Source: CAZEDU01 sp964511185 (GTDB lineage Bacteria > Myxococcota > Myxococcia > Myxococcales > Myxococcaceae). Taken from it: DNA of 34,105 nucleotides. Shown in pieces: positions 19,378 to 28,835 of the stretch. The DNA is taken from assembly GCA_964511185.1 (NCBI GenBank), contig CAZEDU010000049.1, positions 1 to 34,105 on the forward strand. Direction: 5' to 3'. The notes below the pieces were generated by a model that saw nothing but the letters and a program-made list of their open reading frames with translations, was not told where the DNA came from and did no database searches. The first letter of the stretch is position 1, and every line of letters starts with the position of its first letter. A program made the position numbers and the translations under genes.

Positions 19378-19956
19378 GTGAAGACGAGCATCGGCATCAT
19401 CGTGGGGAGCACGCGGCAGGGGCGCGTCGGAGAGCGCGTCGCGAAGTGGGTTCACTCCGTCGCGGCCAAACGCGAGCGCCTCGCGGTCGAGCTGGTCGAT
19501 CTCCTCGAGTGGTCCTTCCCCTACTACCCTCACCCCCAGTCGCCGAAGCTGGCGGAGACGAGCTACGAGGATCCACGCGAGCGCGCGTGGGTCGCGCTGG
19601 TGACCCGGCTGGAAGGCTTCATCGTCGTCACCCCCGAGTACAACCACGGCTACCCCGCGGGGCTGAAGAACGCGCTCGACTACGCGTACGCCGGCTGGAA
19701 CCGAAAGCCGGTGGCGTTCGTGAGCTACGGAGGCACTTCGGGTGGCGTCCGCGCGGTGCAGCAGCTGCGCCAGGTGGTCGTCGAGCTGCAGATGGCGCCG
19801 GTGCGCGACGAGGTGAACATCCCCTTCGTGTCGCGCGCCATCGACGCGGCGGGCGTCCCGAGCGATGAGCTCCACCACAAGCGGCTCGATGCGCTGCTCG
19901 ACGCGCTGACCTGGTGGGCGGAGACCTTGAAGCAAGGACGCGAGCGCGCGCGCTGA
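19378..19956 (+). CDS. NADPH-dependent FMN reductase
   Basis: This 192-residue flavodoxin-like protein has the FMN phosphate loop GSTRQGRVGERVAKWV (residues 10-25), the hallmark TPEYNHGYPAGLKNALDYAY (about 85-104) and YGGTSGGVRAVQQLR (about 119-133). Members reduce quinones, azo dyes or chromate with NAD(P)H in the cytoplasm. The GTG at 19378 is preceded by GAGGGAG with good spacing, which sets the start. No partner gene is adjacent on this strand; a separate membrane-protein unit begins 99 nt downstream. Confidence 0.93.
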   Translation: MKTSIGIIVGSTRQGRVGERVAKWVHSVAAKRERLAVELVDLLEWSFPYYPHPQSPKLAETSYEDPRERAWVALVTRLEGFIVVTPEYNHGYPAGLKNALDYAYAGWNRKPVAFVSYGGTSGGVRAVQQLRQVVVELQMAPVRDEVNIPFVSRAIDAAGVPSDELHHKRLDALLDALTWWAETLKQGRERAR

Positions 19957-20055
19957 TGCCCGCTCGCCCACCGAGCCCCGGCTCGACCGCCGCGCTGGTG
20001 GCCTGACGCTTGCTTCGATCCCGCTGCTCAAAGTGAGCGACAGGAGCTCTCTCAC

Positions 20056-20739
20056 ATGTCCAACGGCACGAAGGTCTTCTCCACGGGTGAGGCGCTGCGC
20101 TTCGGGTGGGAGAAGACGAAGGCGAACCTGAAACCTTTGCTGATCATCGGCGCGGTCGGTGCATTCCTTGCGCTGCTCAACCAGGCGCTGACCGGGCCCG
20201 ACGGCGACCCGGGCCTGCGCTCGCTGCTCGCCATTCTGGTGCAGGTGCTGCAGGTCGGCGTCACCCTGGCGTTCGTCCGCGCCGCGCTGCTGCTGCACGA
20301 CGGCAAGCCGCTGGACGTGTCGAAGCCCTCGCTGCTGCTGAGTGACTTCTTCAGCTTCCTGCTCACCGCGGTCCTCTACGGGCTCATCGTCGCCATCGGC
20401 CTCGCGCTGCTCATCGTCCCGGGCATCATCTGGGGCCTGAAGTTCGGCTTCTGCGGCTTCAACGTCGTCGACCGCAGGCTGGATCCGATCGAGGCGCTGC
20501 GCGCGAGCAGCCGGCTCACCGACGGCATCAAAGGCGAGCTGTTCCTGTTCGCGCTGGTGTTGATGCTGGTCAATTTGATCGGCGCGCTCGCGCTGGGCGT
20601 CGGCCTGCTGGTGACGGTGCCGACGACGTTCCTCGCCGCCGCCTTCGTCTTCCGCCGGCTGCAGCAGCGCGCGCTGACCAAAGAGCAGGCGGCCGCCGCG
20701 GCGCTGCCGACGCAAACCCCTGCCCCGAGCCACCCATGA
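20056..20739 (+). CDS. Integral membrane protein
   Basis: The 227-residue protein has a soluble N-terminal helix (STGEALRFGWEKTKANLK) followed by about five hydrophobic segments, at roughly 27-46, 58-78, 98-125 and 160-195. The RFGW...P..L start and the ALRASSRLTDG motif between helices resemble the DUF975/glycerophosphodiesterase membrane-domain type. Function is unknown. The last codons overlap the next ATG, pairing it with a small lipoprotein. AGGAG upstream of 20056 supports the start. Confidence 0.85.
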   Translation: MSNGTKVFSTGEALRFGWEKTKANLKPLLIIGAVGAFLALLNQALTGPDGDPGLRSLLAILVQVLQVGVTLAFVRAALLLHDGKPLDVSKPSLLLSDFFSFLLTAVLYGLIVAIGLALLIVPGIIWGLKFGFCGFNVVDRRLDPIEALRASSRLTDGIKGELFLFALVLMLVNLIGALALGVGLLVTVPTTFLAAAFVFRRLQQRALTKEQAAAAALPTQTPAPSHP

Positions 20740-21035
20740 GCTCGAAGATGCGCGCCGCACTCGTGGTCGTGCTGTTGCTCGCGCTGGCGGGTTGCGCCGC
20801 CGGCGTGAACACGCAGGTCGGCACGGTGAACGCCGAGGGCGTGGTGGCCGGCTTCTGGCGCGGGCTGTGGCACGGGCTCATCGCGCCCATCGCCTTCGTC
20901 GTGTCGCTCTTCTCGAAGAACGTGGGCATCTATGAGCTTCACAACAACGGCGGCTGGTACAACTTCGGCTACCTGATCGGCCTGAGCGTCTTCTTCGGCG
21001 GCAGCGGCGGCGGGGCTGCCCGGGCGCGGCGGTGA
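20736..21035 (+). CDS. Small lipoprotein with membrane-associated segment
   Basis: This 99-residue protein has a lipoprotein signal (SSKMRAALVVVLLLALAGC; cysteine 20). A hydrophobic stretch GLIAPIAFVVSLFSKNVGIYEL is followed by NNGGWYNFGYLIGLSVFFG, and the tail is glycine/arginine-rich. The central block is a recurrent motif in small uncharacterised envelope proteins. It is translated with the upstream membrane protein (ATGA overlap), so they may work together in the envelope. Confidence 0.8.
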   Translation: MSSKMRAALVVVLLLALAGCAAGVNTQVGTVNAEGVVAGFWRGLWHGLIAPIAFVVSLFSKNVGIYELHNNGGWYNFGYLIGLSVFFGGSGGGAARARR

Positions 21036-21044
21036 GACAGTTCA

Positions 21045-21057
21045 GGGGACAGTCCCC
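21045..21057. repeat. Palindromic repeat GGGGACAGTCCCC, copy 1
   Basis: A 6-1-6 inverted repeat ten bases after the stop of the lipoprotein gene, between two convergent genes. Further copies are at 21061-21073 and 28820-28832. It could be a REP-like element or act as a transcript end hairpin. Confidence 0.85.
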
Positions 21058-21060
21058 GTT

Positions 21061-21073
21061 GGGGACAGTCCCC
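21061..21073. repeat. Palindromic repeat GGGGACAGTCCCC, copy 2
   Basis: Identical to copy 1, separated from it by GTT, and eight bases from the stop of the convergent pirin gene. The paired arrangement could let the copies pair with each other to form a longer hairpin. Confidence 0.85.
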
Positions 21074-21080
21074 CCGGTGG

Positions 21081-22214
21081 TCAGGTGGGGCGCTCGGTGC
21101 GGCCGTCGGCGTGGCGGGCGAAGCGGCTGGTGTCGCGGCCGTGCACGTGGTCGTCGGTCGGCCAGGGCCAGCCGCCGAACTGGGTGCGCTGGTACTCCAT
21201 GAAGGTCTGTTGAATCTCTTCGCGCGAGGTCATCACGAACGGGCCGTACTGCACGACGGGCTCGTTGATCGGCCGGCCCTGCAGCATGAGCAGCTCGACC
21301 TCTTCGTCCCCCGCCTCCAGCGGCGTGGGCACCTCGGCCCGCAGCACGAGGAGCTGCGCACCCGACACGCCGCGCGCGCCGACCTTCAGGCCCGCGCCTC
21401 GGAAGAAGTAGAGCCAACGGTTCGAGCCGGCCGCGGCCGGCGGAATCGTCCACCGCGCCCCGGGCGCGAGCTTGAGGGTCCAGATGGCGACGTCGGTGTC
21501 GTTGCGCGCGGCCCACGACTTGGGCGGCGGCGACGGTGGCCGGTGCTCGCCGAGCGCGCCGGCGACGACGGTCACTTCGACCTGGCGCCCCGAGGCGTCC
21601 TTCGACACCACCTTCGGCACCTGCGGCGCCCAGAGCATCGAGAAGTGCGGCTCGGCCAGCTTGTCGACGCGCGGCAGGTTCAGCCAAATCTGAAACAGCT
21701 CGACCGGGTTCTCGGCGTCCTGCTTCAGCAACGGGAACATCTCGGCGTGGAGAATCCCCTTCCCGGCGGTGAGCCACTGCACGTCGCCCTCGCCATAGCG
21801 CGCGGCGGCGCCCAGCGAGTCGGAGTGGTCGAGCAGGCCGCGCCGCACCACCGTCACGGTCTCGAAGCCGCGGTGCGGGTGCTGCGGGAACCCCGGCACC
21901 ACGCGGCCGTGGTACATGCTCCACCCATCCTTGCGCCCGAAGTCCTGGCCGATGTCGCGGCCGGCGAGCGGCGCCGCGGGGCCGAACTGCTCGTTGCCTT
22001 TCGGGTAGCGATCATCGTGGTGCACGCAAAACAAGAACGGGTCGGGCGTCGGCCACGGAAAGCCGAGCGGCCGCACCGCGGTCACCGGGTCGATGGTCTG
22101 TTGCCGCTGGTCGCTCATCGCGCCGTCCTCTCTCTTCTTCGCCTTGTCGGTGCAGCCGGCGGCAGCGCCCGCCGCCATGCCCACCAGGGTGTCTCGCCGG
22201 GTCAGCTCACGCAT
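21081..22214 (-). CDS. Pirin family protein with Tat-lipoprotein leader
   Basis: The 377-residue pirin has a cupin core: HGRVVPGFPQHPHRGFETVTVV, DHSDSLGAAARYGEGDVQWLTAGKGILHAEMF and ELFQIWLNLP. The C-terminal cupin ends in QYGPFVMTSREEIQQTF. The N-terminus (MRELTRRDTLVGMAAGAAAGC) carries a twin-arginine and a lipobox, predicting Tat export and lipidation at cysteine 21, which is unusual for pirins. An internal ATG at residue 33 (MSDQRQQTIDPV) has GAGAGGA seven bases upstream and could give a cytoplasmic form. The gene converges with the lipoprotein gene at 20736, across the palindrome pair. Confidence 0.9.
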   Translation of the reverse strand: MRELTRRDTLVGMAAGAAAGCTDKAKKREDGAMSDQRQQTIDPVTAVRPLGFPWPTPDPFLFCVHHDDRYPKGNEQFGPAAPLAGRDIGQDFGRKDGWSMYHGRVVPGFPQHPHRGFETVTVVRRGLLDHSDSLGAAARYGEGDVQWLTAGKGILHAEMFPLLKQDAENPVELFQIWLNLPRVDKLAEPHFSMLWAPQVPKVVSKDASGRQVEVTVVAGALGEHRPPSPPPKSWAARNDTDVAIWTLKLAPGARWTIPPAAAGSNRWLYFFRGAGLKVGARGVSGAQLLVLRAEVPTPLEAGDEEVELLMLQGRPINEPVVQYGPFVMTSREEIQQTFMEYQRTQFGGWPWPTDDHVHGRDTSRFARHADGRTERPT

Positions 22215-22321
22215 CGTTCACCGTTTGGCCCCATGGTAACGGCCGCCCCCTCCTTTCGCACGGAGGCGGCACCAGATTCGGCCCCTGTCCGACGGCGGCG
22301 GCGCTAAGGTCCATCCCGTCC

Positions 22322-23578
<1,257 letters not shown>

Positions 23579-23586
23579 CGGGCGCG

Positions 23587-25587
23587 TCACCCCGCGCGGG
23601 GCAGCGACACCTCGAAGAGCGAGCCTTCCCCTTCGACGCTCTCCACGTGGATGCGGGCCCCCATCGCGTCCAGCACCTGCTTGACGATCCACAGGCCCAG
23701 GCCGAAGCCGGAGTAGCTCTTCTCACCGACCGCGCGCTCGAACCGCTGGAAGATGCGGTGCCGGTGCGTGGGCGCGATGCCGATGCCGCGGTCGCGCACC
23801 TTCAACACCACCTCCCCGGGCACGGGCGCGAGGGCGACGTCGATGGGCCTCCCTTGTCCGTACTTGAGCGCGTTCGAGAGGAGGTTCTGCAGCACCTGAT
23901 CGACCCTCAGCCGATCGCACGCGAGCAGGAGCGACGGGGGCGCGTCGAGGCGAATGGCCACGCCGAGCTTCTCCGCCTCTTCGGCGTTGCGCGCGACCAC
24001 CTCGCGCACCAGGGCGGCGAGGTCGACCTCCTCGAGCTCGAGCCGCAGGCGGCCGCTGGTGATGCGCGAGACGTCGAGCAGCTCGGCCACCAGCTTGGCG
24101 ATGCGCCCGAGCTGCCGGCGCATGCCCTTGAGCTTCAGCTCGAGCTCCCCGCGCCGCCCCTGCCCCGAGAACCCGAGGACCAGCCGGTGGATCGCCTCCA
24201 TGGTGAGGATCAGCGAGGTGAGCGGGGTGTTCAGCTCGTGCGAGGCGATGGAGAGGAAGTCGTCGCGCGCGGCGATCGCCTCCTGCGCCTCGCGGTAGAG
24301 CCGCGTGTGCTCGAGCGCGAGCGCGGCGCGCGAGGCGATCTCCTCGAAGAGCGACAGGTCTTCGGACGAGAAGGTCTTGTTCGGCTCCTGCGCGCCGATC
24401 GAGAGCACGCCCATCACCCGGTCGCGCACCACCATCGGCACCAGCGCGATGGCGCTCGTCTGCACCTGCTCGAGCAAGCGGCGGTGCTCGTCCTGTAGCC
24501 CGGTGAGCAGCTCGGGCGGCATGCCGCTGAGCAGCCGCGAGCGCTTCTCGCGCATGACCTCGCGCCGCAGCTCGGACGAGACTCCGAGCCCGAACCGGTC
24601 GCGGATCGTCTCCAGCAGCGCGCGCTTGTCGGGGTCTCGGTGCGACAGCACCACCTGCCGGAGCGACCCGTCGGGCTGCAGCACGTCGATCATGCAGCTG
24701 TCGGCGAGCGCCTCGACCATCAGGCTCGCGAGGTTGTGCAAGGTGCTCTCGGCGTCGAGGGAGGCGAAGAACCGCTTCCCCGCTTCGGCCAGGACCGCCA
24801 TGCGCTTTCGCGCCAGCACCTGCTCGGTGACGTCGAACGCGAAGTGCGCGATTCCGTCGATGGCGCCGGCCTCATCGCGCGTCGGCTGGAAGATGCCGCT
24901 CAGGTAATACGCGCGGCGCTTGCCCGGCTCGGACTCGATGTGGATCTGCTGTTCGTGGAAGGGGACCGCCTCGCCGGTGCGATACACGTGCTCGAGCGTC
25001 GAGACGACGTCCCCGGCGCCGAGCTGCGGCAGCACCTCGCGCGCCTTGAGCCCCGAGAGCGCGCGGTCGCCGGCGATCGCGTCGTTCATCGGGTTGGACA
25101 GCTCGTAGACGAAGTCCGGGCCGCGCAGCAGCGCGATGTACGCGGGCGCCTGCATGAACAAGGCGCTCAGCCGGACGCGCTCGGCTTCCATCTGGGCGCT
25201 CTTCTCCTCCATCCGCCGCTCGAGGTTCTTCTTGTCGGTGATGTCCGAGGCGATGACCCACACCTGTTCTCCGGTGCGATAGATGTGGTTGTCGAACCAG
25301 CGGTTCCACGCCTGGTAGTAGTGCTCGAGCCGCTCGAATCGACCGGTCTGGGCGACGCGCTGGAAGGCCAAATAGAAGGGGTTGCCGATCGCGTTGGGGA
25401 ACAGCTCCCAGATCACCCGGCCGAGCAGCTCGTACCGCGCCCGCCCGAAGAGCCTCTCGGTGGCCGGGTTCACGTAGAGGAAGACGCCGGCGCGATCGTA
25501 GACGGCCACCGACTCGGCCATCTGTTCGTAGAGGTCGGTGCTGAGCTGCAGGGTCGCCTGCGCGAAGGTGACCTGGGTGTGTGTCAC
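23587..25587 (-). CDS. Sensor histidine kinase (PAS-PAS-GAF-HisKA-HATPase)
   Basis: The 666-residue protein has no membrane segment. A first PAS (about 15-130, VYDRAGVFLYVNPATERLFG) and a second PAS (about 150-270) are followed by a GAF domain (about 275-430). HisKA has SHELNTPLT with histidine 450. The ATPase domain has NLLSNALKYG, DRGIGIAP and GFGLGLWI. It should autophosphorylate and pass phosphate to a receiver not identified here. The GTG start at 25587 has AAGGA six bases upstream. No response-regulator gene is adjacent, and the stand-alone receiver at 30253 is a possible but unproven partner. It follows pstA on the same strand, 158 nt away. Confidence 0.93.
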   Translation of the reverse strand: MTHTQVTFAQATLQLSTDLYEQMAESVAVYDRAGVFLYVNPATERLFGRARYELLGRVIWELFPNAIGNPFYLAFQRVAQTGRFERLEHYYQAWNRWFDNHIYRTGEQVWVIASDITDKKNLERRMEEKSAQMEAERVRLSALFMQAPAYIALLRGPDFVYELSNPMNDAIAGDRALSGLKAREVLPQLGAGDVVSTLEHVYRTGEAVPFHEQQIHIESEPGKRRAYYLSGIFQPTRDEAGAIDGIAHFAFDVTEQVLARKRMAVLAEAGKRFFASLDAESTLHNLASLMVEALADSCMIDVLQPDGSLRQVVLSHRDPDKRALLETIRDRFGLGVSSELRREVMREKRSRLLSGMPPELLTGLQDEHRRLLEQVQTSAIALVPMVVRDRVMGVLSIGAQEPNKTFSSEDLSLFEEIASRAALALEHTRLYREAQEAIAARDDFLSIASHELNTPLTSLILTMEAIHRLVLGFSGQGRRGELELKLKGMRRQLGRIAKLVAELLDVSRITSGRLRLELEEVDLAALVREVVARNAEEAEKLGVAIRLDAPPSLLLACDRLRVDQVLQNLLSNALKYGQGRPIDVALAPVPGEVVLKVRDRGIGIAPTHRHRIFQRFERAVGEKSYSGFGLGLWIVKQVLDAMGARIHVESVEGEGSLFEVSLPRAG

Positions 25588-25745
25588 GGCTGTTCCTTCT
25601 ACTTTCGACCTCTGGCTCGAAATGCCCGCCGATGGACGGCGGCGCCGAACGGTCCGGCCTCTGGCTGCTGTCCTGACGGGCACCCTAGAGCCCCGCAGCG
25701 GACGGGCGCGATGGGACGGCAGTGAAGTGTTCGTTGGTGAATGGG
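25588..25745. other. Intergenic region between pstA and the histidine kinase
   Basis: No gene is supported in these 158 bases. The position is where pstB would be expected to follow pstA. I see no ABC ATPase motif and no clear terminator. Confidence 0.6.
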
Positions 25746-26677
25746 CTACTGGACGACGCGCTTCTGGAGCTTGAGCCGGAGCCAGATGGCGATGCCGTTC
25801 AGCAGGAGCATCAACCCGAGCAGCACGACGATGCCCGCCGCCGCGTTGACGTGGAAGCCCGCCTGCGGGCGCGACACCCAGTTGAAGATTTGGATGGGCA
25901 GCGCGGTGAAGCCGCTCTTGAGCGAGTCGGGCAGGAAGGCCACGTAGGTGAGCGCGCCGATGGTGATGAGCGGCGCGGTCTCGCCGATGGCGCGGGCGAG
26001 CGAGAGGATAATGCCGGTGAAGATGCCGGGCAGGCAGGTCGGCACCACCACGCGGTAAATGGTCTGCAGCTGGGTGGCGCCCAGCGCGAGCGAGGCCTCG
26101 CGGTAGGCGCGCGGCACCGTGCGCAGCGCCTCGCGGGAGACCATGATGACCATCGGCAGGAGCAGGAGCGCGAGCGTGGCGGCGCCGGCGATNNNNNNNN
26201 NNNNNNNNNNNNNNNGAGCCCCACCGAGCGGACGAACAGCTCGAGCCCGAGCAGGCCATAGATGATGGACGGCACGCCCGCCAGGTTGGCGATGTTGAGC
26301 TCGATGAACGAGGTGAAGCGGTTCGGGCGCGCGTACTCTTCGAGGTAGATGGCGGCGCTCAAGCCGATGGGGATGGCGATCGCCGCGGTGAGCACCATCA
26401 GGCTGGCGCTCCCCACCAGCGCGGGGAGGATGCCGGCCATCGCCGGGCGCCGGGACGGGTAGCTGACGATGAAGCTCCAGTCGAGCCGCGGCAGCGCCTG
26501 CAGCACCACCGAGACGAACAGGGTGAGCAGGAGCAAGAGCGGGAGCGCGAGCGCCGAAAAGCACAGCCACTTGAGCTTGCGCTCGCTCCAGAAGGGGCGG
26601 CGCCTGCGGGCGGTGGTCGCCAACGGCGGCGTGCTCGGCTCCAGGTCCACCACCGCGGTCTGTGCCGAAGCGCTCAC
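25746..26677 (-). CDS. pstA: Phosphate ABC transporter permease PstA (interrupted by a gap)
   Basis: The N-terminal half, with an unusual proline/arginine-rich leader (about 30 residues) and helices, ends at GLELFVRSVGL. The C-terminal half resumes at IAGAATLALLLLPMVIMV and includes the EAA loop (REASLALGATQLQTIYRVVVP) and RAIGETAPLITIGALTYV, diagnostic of PstA. PstA forms the inner-membrane channel with PstC. The 23 Ns at 26193-26215 shift the frame between halves, but both flanks are in phase 0, so the true missing length must be a multiple of three. The GTG start overlaps the pstC stop. Confidence 0.93.
26193..26215. other. N-gap within pstA
   Basis: Twenty-three Ns. The codons on both sides are complete (SVGL before, IAGA after, reading the minus strand), so an in-frame gene needs a gap divisible by three. 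PstA homologues usually have about three to five residues here. Confidence 0.8.
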
Positions 26678-27625
26678 AGCACGCCTCCCTTTTGGAAGCG
26701 GCGGCGCAGCCTGTGCGAGACCAAGTTCAAGCAGAGCGTCATCACGAAGAGCGCGGTGCCGACCGCGAAGATGGTGCGGTACTCCAGGGTGCCGGTCGGC
26801 GTGTCGCCCAGGCTGACCTGCACGATGTACGCGGTCATCGTCTCGATCGGCACGCGCGGGTCGAGGGCGAGCCTGGGCTGCTGTCCGGCGGCGATGGCGA
26901 CGATCATCGTCTCGCCGATGGCGCGCGAGAGGGCCAGGACGATGGAGGCGGCGATGCCGGACATGGCGGCGGGCAGGACGACGCCGGCCGCCTGGAACGC
27001 GCGCGCCTCGAGGNNNNNNNNNNAAGACGACGCGGAAGATGGTGACCGGCTTGTCGGCGCCCAGCGCGTAGGACGCCTCGCGCAGCCCGCGCGGCACGGC
27101 GTGGATCGCGTCCTCCGAGAGCGAGGCGATGACGGGGAGGATCATCACGCCCATCACCAGGCCGGCGCTGAGCGCGTTGAAGCCGGACAGGCCGGGGATG
27201 AAGCGCTGCAGCGTCGGGGTGATGACGGTGAGCGCGAAGTAGCCGTAGACCACCGTCGGCACGCCGGCGAGGATCTCGAGCAGCGGCTTCAAGTAGCGGC
27301 GGGAGGTGCGGCCGGCGAACTCGCTCAAGTAGATGGCGGCGAGCAGCCCCAGGGGGATGGCGACCGCCACCGCGATGGCCGTGGTGAGCAGCGTGCCGGA
27401 GAGCAGCGGCCAGATGCCGAAGTGCTTCTGGGCGAAGAGCGGCGTCCACTGGGTGTCGCCGAAGAACTGCGCCAGCGACACCTCGCGGAAGAAGCCCGCG
27501 GTCTCGCTGAACAGCACCCCGATGATGCCGACGGTGGTGAGGATCGAGACCACCGCGCAGAGCAGGAAGAAGCCCGAGACCGACCTCTCGCTCCACTCGT
27601 TGAGCAGCCGCCGGGTGGTGGCCAT
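26674..27625 (-). CDS. pstC: Phosphate ABC transporter permease PstC (interrupted by a gap)
   Basis: The N-terminal part, from MATTRRLLNEWSERSV through the helices, includes LLEILAGVPTVVYGYFAL and the EAA loop PRGLREASYALGADKPVTIFRVV, typical of PstC. After the N-gap the frame resumes with SGIAASIVLALSRAIGETMIVAIAAGQQP, the next PstC block, and ends in RRRFQKGGVL. PstC pairs with PstA as the membrane channel for phosphate. The gap (27014-27023) and flanking bases break the frame, but joining 26984 to 27034 across a shared GACGACGC restores it. The stop overlaps the pstA start, and pstS lies 12 nt upstream. Confidence 0.94.
27014..27023. other. N-gap within pstC, probably a misassembled overlap
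   Basis: Ten Ns separate two copies of GACGACGC (26977-26984 and 27026-27033). Merging these copies reads VTIFRVVLPAMSGI on the minus strand, the expected PstC sequence. The 29 bases at 26985-27013 would then be contig-end error. Confidence 0.75.
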
Positions 27626-27637
27626 CGTCGTTCGTCC

Positions 27638-28687
27638 CTAGTTCTGCGCCGGCGCCGACCCGGTGAGGACCTTCTCGATGGAGACGCCGACCTGCGACCC
27701 CTTGCCGCCGAACATCGAGCCGGTGACGCGCTGGTCGACGCGCGTCTGCGCGAGCACGTAGGCCCGGTCGGGCATCGGGATGTAGCCGACCTCGGGGACC
27801 AGCGTCTTGGCCTGGTCGAGGTAGAAGCGGATGAACCGCGCGAGCTCGGGCCGCTCCAGCGCCTTCTTCGCCACGTAGATGAACACCGGGCGCGAGAGCG
27901 GCTGGTAGGTGCCGTCGCGCACCGTCTGGGGCGAAGGGGCGATCGGCCCGTCGCCGTTGGTGGCGATCCCGTCGTCGATCGGCACCAGCTTCAGCTTGTC
28001 CTTGTTCTCGGCGTAGTAGGCGTAGCCGAAGAAGCCCAACGCGAGCTTGTCGTTCGACACGCCCTGTACCACCACGTTGTCGTCTTCGCTCGAGGTGTAG
28101 TCGCCGCGGCTCGCGTGCTCTTTCTGGACGATCGCCTCGGTGAAGTAGTCGTAGGTGCCGGAGTCGACGCCGGCGCCGTAGAGGTGCAGCGCTTCGCTCG
28201 GGAAGCCCTCGCGCACGTCGCTCCACTTCATCACCTTGCCCTGCGCCTGCGGCTCCCAGATCTTCTTCAGCTCGCCGGTGGTGAGGTGGCTCACCCAGCT
28301 GTTCTGCGGGTGGACCATCACCGCCAGGCCGTCGAACGCGATGGGCAGCTCGATGTACTCGACGCCGCCCTTCGCGCACAGCTCGACCTCGGACGGCTTG
28401 ATGGGGCGAGAGGCGTTCGCGATGTCGACCTCGCCGGCGCACAGCTTCTTGAAGCCGCCGCCGGTGCCCGAGATGCCGACGGTGACCTTCACCGCGCGGT
28501 GCTCGCGCTGGAACTCCTCGGCCACCGCCTCGCTGATGGGAAAGACCGTGCTCGAGCCGTCGACCTTGACGAAGCCGCCCATCGACGGCGGCTGACCTTC
28601 GGCCCCGCCCTCGGCCGGCTTCTGGTCCTTCTTGCAAGAGAGGAGCGCCGCCGCCGCAAGAAGCCCCACTGCCACCGATCGATGCAT
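27638..28687 (-). CDS. pstS: Phosphate-binding lipoprotein PstS
   Basis: The 349-residue protein begins MHRSVAVGLLAAAALLSC, a lipoprotein signal with cysteine 18. The periplasmic-binding fold follows: VKVDGSSTVFPISEAVAEEF, SGTGGGFKKLCAGEVDIANASRPI and SGTYDYFTEAIV, which are the usual phosphate-contacting segments of PstS. The start at 28687 is chosen because GAGG lies six bases upstream. A longer frame from 28771 would run into the Pho box. It is the first gene of pstSCA and delivers phosphate to PstC/PstA. Confidence 0.95.
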   Translation of the reverse strand: MHRSVAVGLLAAAALLSCKKDQKPAEGGAEGQPPSMGGFVKVDGSSTVFPISEAVAEEFQREHRAVKVTVGISGTGGGFKKLCAGEVDIANASRPIKPSEVELCAKGGVEYIELPIAFDGLAVMVHPQNSWVSHLTTGELKKIWEPQAQGKVMKWSDVREGFPSEALHLYGAGVDSGTYDYFTEAIVQKEHASRGDYTSSEDDNVVVQGVSNDKLALGFFGYAYYAENKDKLKLVPIDDGIATNGDGPIAPSPQTVRDGTYQPLSRPVFIYVAKKALERPELARFIRFYLDQAKTLVPEVGYIPMPDRAYVLAQTRVDQRVTGSMFGGKGSQVGVSIEKVLTGSAPAQN

Positions 28688-28766
28688 GCCCCACCTCGTT
28701 GATCGCGGGTTGATCCGCTGCGCTTCAGACCGCGCGATACTGGATGCGTCGGGGGCTGGCAACTCA

Positions 28767-28806
28767 GTCACAGGGATGTCACAGAGAGTTTGCAGAGAGT
28801 TCGAGG
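28767..28806 (-). promoter_or_regulatory. Tandem Pho box upstream of pstS
   Basis: On the minus strand CTGTGAC-ATCC-CTGTGAC (28784-28767) matches the 7-4-7 direct-repeat layout of PhoB-type binding sites. Two weaker units, CTGCAAA and CCTCGAA, continue upstream in the same 11-bp register to 28806. It lies 80 nt before the pstS start. Phosphate-starvation control by a PhoB-like regulator is inferred. Confidence 0.8.
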
Positions 28807-28819
28807 GGCGGTGAATTGC

Positions 28820-28832
28820 GGGGACAGTCCCC
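28820..28832. repeat. Palindromic repeat GGGGACAGTCCCC, copy 3
   Basis: Identical to the copies at 21045 and 21061. It lies three bases past the stop of the endopeptidase-like gene (28836, minus strand) and just upstream of the Pho box of pstS, so it could end the former transcript. Confidence 0.85.
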
Positions 28833-28835
28833 CCG

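Noticed and set aside
19261..20760. Minus-strand frame extending upstream of the DUF1697 gene
   Set aside because: The upstream part lies antisense to the FMN reductase and the membrane protein and has no recognisable domain.
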